Shown in pieces: positions 57,601-64,000 of a DNA stretch of 64,000 nt. The stretch comes from Alitta virens. Taxonomy: Eukaryota > Annelida > Polychaeta > Phyllodocida > Nereididae. Below the pieces are notes generated by a model. It searched no databases. It was given only the letters and a program-made list of their open reading frames with translations, and was not told the origin of the DNA. Where the stretch lies: NCBI GenBank assembly GCA_932294295.1, contig OW028584.1, positions 9,370,407 to 9,434,406 on the forward strand, read 5' to 3'. Position numbers and translations under genes: made by a program. How positions within the stretch are numbered: position 1 is the stretch's first letter; each line of letters opens with the position of its first letter.

Positions 57601-58364
57601 TGACATTTAGTGAGTTTATTGTCATTACCCTTCAGCGAAATGGACGTATCATGTAAGCTGAGGGATCCAAAGTGGATTTGGCAAATATAAACTGTGGATT
57701 TTGCAAATATAAATTGTTTACATGCCCTAATGAATTCATTGTTTATTGGGTAAACTCATTCCATAGTCAATGGAAAACAGTTAATGCTGTGGCTAAACAG
57801 CTGGTACTTTGCATTGGGATTCATTATTCAATCAGCAAATGATCATTTATTGACCTGACGTAGCCAGTGAACTGTTGTAGCGGGGCGATTTTTTTTGTCA
57901 TTGAAGTCAACCGCAAGGTCCGAAATGAGTAGTTCAGGAAAATAATTTCAGACCCAGTTAATTGGTTTTGTCTTTTACATGCGGCCAAAGTTTTCATCAG
58001 TTTCAATGTTTATCAAATTTATTTACCCTTGACGTGACTGACGATTTTATTCCTATTAACACCATGACCTAAAAATAATAATTAAGAACACCTCAAGTGG
58101 GAGCCGCTTAATGCCGTGATCTTAGTATATTTCTGGTTCCGTACAAACAGTCTTAAAATTGGGCAGTTTAACTATTGAGTGGTCCTAATTGTGAGGTTCC
58201 TCTGCAGACAACTCACCCTTAATCCAGGCCCATTCGGGTAAACTATTGGAAGGATCAGTTCCGCCGGAAACGCTGGTCTCGAAGGCACCCAGCCAGAAAT
58301 AGTTGACTGCGGTCGTCGTGGGCTTCGTTTGAAGGTAGTCAACAACCATCGTCCTCACTTGGTT
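45531..58364 (-). CDS. Membrane C-type lectin/WSC/mucin-like receptor, 5' incomplete
   Basis: Seen, in transcription order: exons 58364-58217, 55127-55101, 54750-54611, 54512-54380, 52632-52450, 52305-52066, 50817-50662, 50163-49525, 48520-48251, 47804-47723, 46882-46776 and 45631-45531. All sites are GT-AG and phase-consistent, giving 741 codons plus TGA. Domains: first half of CTLD-1, a Cys-rich linker, a WSC domain, second half of CTLD-1, complete CTLD-2, about 300 residues of Asn/Gly/Ser/Thr-rich stalk, one membrane helix (CLLLLAIIIAIILFV), then a tail of about 75 residues with EEIYIPS and DPDYSTPP. Known: CTLDs and WSC domains bind carbohydrates or proteins outside the cell. Inferred: a cell-surface recognition receptor. 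The signal peptide and the N-terminal part of CTLD-1 were not found and may lie beyond 64,000. Possibly two overlapping transcripts rather than one. Confidence 0.75.
45752..45828. repeat. Direct repeat in lectin gene intron, copy 1
   Basis: CGCCAGTAGTCACACATGGA and CCCGCCATTTACGG are shared with 46946-47024; the two copies flank cytoplasmic-tail exon 46882-46776. Confidence 0.65.
46776..46882 (-). CDS. Lectin gene exon: cytoplasmic tail 1
   Basis: Codes for RVQPEKSYDARGG and EAEEIYIPSSETGS. The Tyr residues in acidic context are candidate phosphorylation and SH2-binding sites; this is inference. Acceptor attacag, donor gtaaga. Confidence 0.75.
46946..47024. repeat. Direct repeat in lectin gene intron, copy 2
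   Basis: CGCCAGTAGTCACACATGGA and CCCGCCATTTTACGG match 45752-45828 in the same orientation. Confidence 0.65.
47350..47650 (+). mobile_element. tRNA-derived SINE (second family) in the lectin gene
   Basis: The head GGTGGCCTAATGGTTAAGGC resembles a tRNA box A and GGTTCGATCC a box B. The body includes CAGTGTCTATGCTGAGGCAA and CATTACATCTGCCTCTGGCA. Fragments of the body recur at 38564-38605 (+) and 51912-51968 (-). Antisense in a lectin gene intron. Confidence 0.7.
47723..47804 (-). CDS. Lectin gene exon: transmembrane helix
   Basis: Codes for VIIVVICLLLLAIIIAIILF followed by VKYKKNNG, a single membrane helix with a basic stop-transfer. Starts in phase 1 and ends in phase 2 at gtaagt. Confidence 0.88.
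48041..48122. repeat. CAGT/CAGA microsatellite in lectin gene intron
   Basis: About 20 units of CAGT with interspersed CAGA, between the second stalk exon and the transmembrane exon. Confidence 0.85.
48251..48520 (-). CDS. Lectin gene exon: second stalk segment
   Basis: Codes for TTVSPNADVTTAANGN and repeated NNGSGNNGSG units, then GLGTFEIG. Same composition and phase class (1-1) as the previous stalk exon. Confidence 0.8.
49525..50163 (-). CDS. Lectin gene exon: Asn/Gly/Ser/Thr-rich stalk
   Basis: One 639-nt exon of low-complexity repeats such as SNTGGGSNTGG and TPAPTSG. It contains an 18-bp minisatellite (about 49739-49815) that encodes SNTGGG units. It probably forms an extended, O-glycosylated stalk. 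Phase 1 at both ends. Confidence 0.8.
49739..49815 (-). repeat. 18-bp coding minisatellite in the stalk exon
   Basis: Four to five units of GGTTCTAATACTGGTGGA on the minus strand, each encoding six residues (SNTGGG), so copy-number changes keep frame. Confidence 0.8.
50662..50817 (-). CDS. Lectin gene exon: second half of CTLD-2
   Basis: Codes for FTQYHPNKNDEECVAM, AAWSDAKCSD and NPYICEI. The loop has HPNKN where calcium-dependent sugar binders usually have EPN or QPN, so classical mannose or galactose binding is uncertain. Confidence 0.88.
50818..52065. other. Lectin gene intron within CTLD-2
   Basis: Intron splitting CTLD-2 at the W-S-D-G position. Contains the SINE fragment at 51912-51968 and otherwise nothing recognised. 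Confidence 0.6.
51912..51968 (-). repeat. Fragment of the second SINE family
   Basis: The complement reads GGTGTCTATGCTGGGGCAAG then TAAAAGACCCC, matching the central part of the SINE at 47350-47650. Confidence 0.6.
52066..52305 (-). CDS. Lectin gene exon: first half of CTLD-2
   Basis: Codes for CYMLDSTQRNWWEARINCKN, GGDLAVLDS, DAWVGLAA and FYWSDG. These are the standard CTLD landmarks (W-x-x-A-x-x-x-C, L-A-x-L, W-x-G, W-S-D-G). Phase 1 at both ends. Confidence 0.9.
52450..52632 (-). CDS. Lectin gene exon: second half of CTLD-1
   Basis: Codes for LWDANKPDKG, YQYCAKV, WDTWKLDDFACAE and IPSLCE, the closing segment of a CTLD with its conserved Cys residues. Both junctions are phase 1. Confidence 0.85.
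52633..54379. other. Lectin gene intron between WSC and second CTLD-1 half
   Basis: AT-rich. I looked for a missing first CTLD half here and found none. Confidence 0.5.
54380..54512 (-). CDS. Lectin gene exon: WSC domain, second part
   Basis: Codes for GFKCFCSNSY and SSLCTGDRRSNCGGP, matching the WSC pattern C-x-C ... C-x-G-x(3-4)-C-G-G. Acceptor acttgcag, donor gtaggc, ends in phase 1. Confidence 0.8.
54611..54750 (-). CDS. Lectin gene exon: WSC domain, first part
   Basis: Codes for GQGCFFITNSG and CSAECNRRGYSYALLR, the first Cys residues and G-Y-x-Y-A-x-L core of WSC domains. Starts in phase 1, donor gtaagt in phase 0. Confidence 0.75.
55101..55127 (-). CDS. Lectin gene 27-nt microexon (Cys-rich linker)
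   Basis: Nine codons reading DCPSCSSIS across phase-1 junctions, flanked by atttcag and gtaacg. It is very short, so its support is the phase match with the neighbouring WSC exons. Confidence 0.5.
56020..56330. repeat. Second copy of the ATTCCCCAATT element family
   Basis: Starts ATTATTCCCCAATTGCAGCA like the copy at 14217. Shared later motifs include CATG-CTGAAATTAA and GTGGTTTTCCGATAAG. Followed by an ATAAG microsatellite. Confidence 0.55.
56325..56440. repeat. ATAAG microsatellite
   Basis: Pure GATAA/ATAAG units to about 56360 then degenerate ATACG/GATAAG variants. Confidence 0.8.
56545..56770. repeat. Dispersed repeat, second copy
   Basis: Direct-orientation copy of the repeat at 4390-4620, including ATGCTCATGAATCTGTTGTA and CAACTATCATTTAATGTTTG. 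No coding content. Confidence 0.5.
57218..57312. repeat. 15-bp tandem repeat
   Basis: Six units of AAGATGAGAATAAGC with almost no divergence, inside non-coding sequence. The open frame QDENK it produces is a consequence of the 15-bp period. Confidence 0.9.
57411..57510. repeat. TATC microsatellite
   Basis: Imperfect (TATC)n with TGTC variants in lectin gene intron 1. Confidence 0.8.
58217..58364 (-). CDS. Lectin gene exon: first half of CTLD-1
   Basis: Codes for VVDYLQTKP, YFWLGAFET and LPEWAWIK, the central strands of a C-type lectin fold ending just before the long loop. Acceptor ttttcag, donor gtgagt, ends in phase 1. Confidence 0.75.
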
Positions 58365-58735
58365 CTGAAAACATAAGTATTTGACAAATGTAGGATGCAA
58401 ATTGATGGTTGAGATCAGGCAACTGCTGCACTTGCCTTGGCACAGACAACTGCTTGAAGCTTAATATGAGAATGACATGTCTATCTTTGGACTCAGAATG
58501 GTTTGACCACCTCGACATTAAGGTCGGGTAAATTAGCGCCTATACTAGGGTGGTACGATCATTAACTAATTCACCCCATTTGGCCCAGATTCCAGCCAGT
58601 GGTCTAAAGCGGTAGCCATACTATTTTTTTCTTTCGTGTTTCGCCTGCTCAAAATGTAATGTTTAGTCACCGGTAGCCATGGTTACAAAGTAAACTTCCG
58701 GCGGCCCTGGTATCTGTCATTACAACTCGATAAAA

Positions 58736-60544
<1,809 letters not shown>

Positions 60545-61400
60545 GAGAGTGAGTACATCCTCCATGGGCTCTTATCACAGACTGTATTTTTCTGCTTACT
60601 TGGGACAAATGATGCCATTCTTCACTGACAGCCAGTTTCAATTGAGCAGCTGGCGGGACATCTCTCACGAACAGCACGATCCAACATTCCCCAACAGTGC
60701 TGGATTCAAATCTGGGGAATTTGTTGGCCAATGAATTATTTTATTTGTCGTTCTCTGTGAGCTGGTACGTTGTCATACATGTATAGAAAGATCCTGCCAA
60801 AGTTCTACTCCAGAATGACCAGTCCGGTTTTTCCCCTATAGTGGATGGCACCCCAAAAATGCACAGATTCTCCACCATGAGCTAATGTAGGCATTATGCA
60901 GTCCTGGTTGAACCTCTGGCCAACTTCCCACATGGAGCAAGAATCTGGACTCATCAGAGAACAGAACATGTCTCCAATGGTGAAGTTGGTAATTCTCATG
61001 GGTTTGTACCCATTGTAGACTTTTCTGTTTGTTTTCACGGCTCAAATATGGCTTCTTTGCTGGATGCCTAGCCCTCAGGCCACATTCCAGAAGTCTTCTG
61101 TTGAAAGTTGACCTTGAAACTCAGGTTTGTATCTGGTTTTGCCAACGACTCGACCCTCAAGGTCTCAGCAGATGGTGTTCTGTTTCATTGACATTCACGT
61201 AGGAGAAGACGGTATTATCGCATGGTATTTGCCCTGGAACGTCTAGTTCTAACACCTGGCTGCACATAGCCCTTATTTTTTAACCTCATTACCACCTTGG
61301 ACACTGTACCCTTGGTACACCCAGTTTCTGCTTGTGTCACTTTGCCTTCTTCCTGTTCGCCACATACAAATAGTTTGCTAACATGTCTATGCAGGGACAC
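60545..61400 (-). pseudogene. Degraded Tc1/mariner-type transposase
   Basis: Pieces in three frames: a helix-turn-helix part (61400-61215, GCTKGTVSKVVMRLKNKG), a core part (61045-60805, HWRHVLFSDESRF and VHFWGAI) and a terminal part (about 60740-60690, WPTNSPDLNP in a shifted frame). Known: FSDES carries a catalytic Asp and W-P-x-x-S-P-D-L-N-P is a Tc1 signature. Frameshifts mean it is inactive. TIRs were not identified. Confidence 0.75.
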
Positions 61401-64000
61401 AACGTGACATCTGCTACGTTCATTTCACAGCCTCATGAAATTGCATTGATTTAAAAATTAACAAATGCAGCAATTTGTATTAGCATGTTTATCACCAGAA
61501 TAACAAGTATAGACATAATTTAAGTAATCCCTAATGACTTATTGTTTGTTAGGCTAACTTAGTTAACCCAGTAACAAACAGGGTCTATATGATTTCAAGC
61601 AACATAATCAATTCAAAGAAAAATTTGAAAATATTCCAGATATTCCATCATTCTGACAAGAGTGTATCGCATGGTTGAGTATTGCGATATGAAACCAGCA
61701 AAAATGGAAGAGAAAGAAAGCATGGCAGCAGAATGTCCGAAACTAGGATGAAAAGGTCAAAGTTGAGCTATTTGTCACAATAGCAGTACATGAATAAGAA
61801 TACATATTAAATACAGAGTTAAAAGACAGTATTCTAGGTATCTAGCAAACTGTAGCTAACATCGTGGGGTCACCATACTAATACGAAGGGAACACTAGTA
61901 GCATTGGGCACCCAATATTTGAAGACATGTATTCTGAGACCGAGGATGTTTGGGAACTGAAGAATAACTCGACCTGTTAACAAGAATGTGGACCATTTAG
62001 TAGAATAATCAATAGAAATCTTGCAATTGATTGGTTCTTTTGCCAATCAGAGTGGCCACACGAAATGGTCCAACTCTAATTGATTAGTTGTAAGTGGTCC
62101 ATTCATCAGTCAAAGCGACGACAAACAAAATGGCAGCCATTAGAAACGGACAAGTCAAAATTAGGCTAAAACATGAACAAACATGAACAATTGCATAATG
62201 GATACCTCATTAGAAGTTGTTGATTATGTTCATGGCCCCACCACTGATCTCAATATGCAAAAGTAGTGCTAGTGAACATCCTTATCAGTTTGCAAAATAG
62301 ACTATTTCCATGGAAATCTTACATGTAAATAGCATTTGTCACATAACTTCAGTCGAAAGCATATCAACTATCATGTAACATAAAGTCACTGAAATTGTTC
62401 GACTAATTGGTCGATAGACTAACCTGAAGCATTATATTTTAATTTTCCCGTACAAATGGAACTTTTTGTCAATTAAATAATAACTAGAATCATGCACATC
62501 CTACTTTGCAATTACGCAAAAGGGAGCAAATAAATCTGTACAAAACCATATCTGGCAATGTGCCAGCATCACAGATCAAGACACCAGAGCTATAAAAAAT
62601 ATGTGTCACATGCCATGAAATGACACTTTCTAATAAATATATAATATGATCAATTTATAGAAAACGCTTAACCACATCTAATTTTTTCTTGCTCACATAA
62701 CTTGTGAACGAGTAAAACTCTCTTTAAAAGGAACCTGTTTGTGTACCATACTAGTGTGATAGAAATATTATTATGAATGATTGCATTGTATTGTATTTTC
62801 ACATTAATGACATGTAGATCTTTAATTTATTTGTTATACTATTCTTTGTCACTTGTAAGCCCCTAGTGGGCTGGGTGCCTAATATAGGCACATATCAATA
62901 AAGAAAATGTCAACCAATCAATCAATCAATCATGCATAAACTGATAACCTGTAGTGCATACCAGCTGATTTATAATTATCCATTTCATCTTAATTTCTGG
63001 GAAATGAACTTGGCTGCATATATTATGTTGATTATTCCAAATATGGAGGTGCTGCGTGTGCTAGTGCAGAGCCACCACCTGCCTCCACTGACCTACATAT
63101 AGAATACCTCATACTAACATATTTGACTTCTAAAGACTTCTAAAAGCCAATTAAAATTTTAAGGACATACCTAGTGAAGTTTTGTCATCACGTTTTGTGT
63201 ATGCCCATATTAGGAATGACCTTATAAGGAAGGCAACCCCAGCTCTGTTGGGGAATTATTGGGTAAGTGTGTTGTATGACCATATTTTCTGCAAATGTTG
63301 GCAAAAAGTCCTTGGTTACCACATTGAAAATGCGTAAAATAATTATTTAGGCATAATTGAACTGGTAACTATGGAATTTTACTCATGGTTCTTCCAGTAG
63401 TAAGCTGCTTGCACTGCCTCGCCTCTGCTCCTACCGTCAAACCGTTTGCAATGTTCAGAATAACCTTTAATAGCTTCAATTAATCACTGCAAATGAATCG
63501 TTTTGTAAACATAACCCACGTGTTTATGACCACTGCATATATATAGTAAAAATGTATACAAAACTTTGTTCTGCAGAATCTTTTATTGACTATTATAATA
63601 TGCTAACATACAAGGTCTCTTTTTTAATGTAATTATCACAGCCAAGACACCTTAGTTACCAATTAAATCACATTAGTTTCATAGGAAAGCACTGAGAACA
63701 TGAGTACAGTAGGAATTTGGGCTGAATATATTTTCTTCATGTAACATAATTTACTAAATAAGACATAATTATGCAGTCTTTAGATATTCATAACATTTTC
63801 CATGTGTACTATTCACCAAACCAAAACTATTACAAAATACATGTGCCTCAGATATCCCAATCTCCTGTCAATAAATGACCTAAAAATTGTCAGTTAAACT
63901 GGGTATGTTTTGTCTATATATCTAGCTTTATGAAAATTCATATCTGTCAAAAGTTCTGGATCTGTCATAGGTCTGGATGCCAGATATAAAAAAAAATGAC
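61401..64000. other. Non-coding, no gene seen
   Basis: AT-rich. Apart from the LINE 3' end at 62600-62940 nothing is recognised. Lectin gene 5' exons may lie here undetected or beyond the window. Confidence 0.4.
62600..62940 (+). repeat. LINE-like 3' end with AATC tail
   Basis: GCCCCTAGTGGGCTGGGTGC, TAATATAGGCACATATC and AATAAAG are followed by a (CAAT)n tract at 62914-62931. This layout matches the 3' ends of CR1-type LINEs. No coding part retained. Confidence 0.5.

Larger units (their letters stand above)
55128..58216. other. Lectin gene intron after the first CTLD-1 half
   Basis: Contains the element copy at 56020-56330, the repeat at 56545-56770 and microsatellites. No exon encoding a CTLD end was found here. 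Confidence 0.5.

Overview
This window is animal nuclear DNA, AT-rich, with long introns, GT-AG splice sites and no operons. The gene content (a reeler/DOMON/cytochrome b561 protein and a membrane protein with C-type lectin, WSC and mucin-like parts) and the mix of THAP-type P elements, hAT elements, gypsy, LINEs and tRNA-derived SINEs suggest a marine invertebrate, possibly a deuterostome such as an echinoderm, hemichordate or cephalochordate. The species cannot be fixed from sequence alone.

Layout. 1-13,155 has no host gene that I can support. It holds SINE pieces, degraded LINE sequence and three members of a small-transposon family with TA targets. 13,156-40,752 (+) is a complete gene for a ferric-chelate-reductase-1-like protein (FRRS1 family): 15 coding exons, 614 codons, every junction phase-consistent. 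Its 13.2 kb intron 4 contains a stack of nested mobile elements. A gypsy-type retrotransposon (minus strand) was broken by a P element, which was itself broken by a 2.1 kb TA-flanked element; the same gypsy was separately hit by a hAT-like element. Target duplications can be read at all three insertions. Intron 8 holds a second, shorter, diverged element of the same hAT-like family.

40,753-45,530 is intergenic or 3' sequence with one small membrane ORF (42,287-42,532, minus) and a TTAA-flanked element (43,522-44,931). 45,531-58,364 (-) is a type I membrane protein gene. In transcription order it encodes the first half of a C-type lectin domain (CTLD), a three-exon WSC cassette, the second half of that CTLD, a second CTLD, two Asn/Gly/Ser/Thr-rich stalk exons, a transmembrane helix and a Tyr-containing tail. 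Its 5' exons were not found. 58,400-64,000 holds a long GA repeat, a degraded Tc1-like transposase and a LINE 3' end.

The two host genes point toward each other (FRRS1 +, lectin gene -), and nothing in the sequence says they work together. The most noteworthy items are the dated transposon stack, the orphan hAT-like transposase family with readable ends, the family of TA-flanked elements with CTCGGCGAG-type internal arrays, and the in-frame 100-codon WSC cassette placed inside a CTLD intron. Exon coordinates were derived by hand from reading frames and splice signals and could be off by a few bases.
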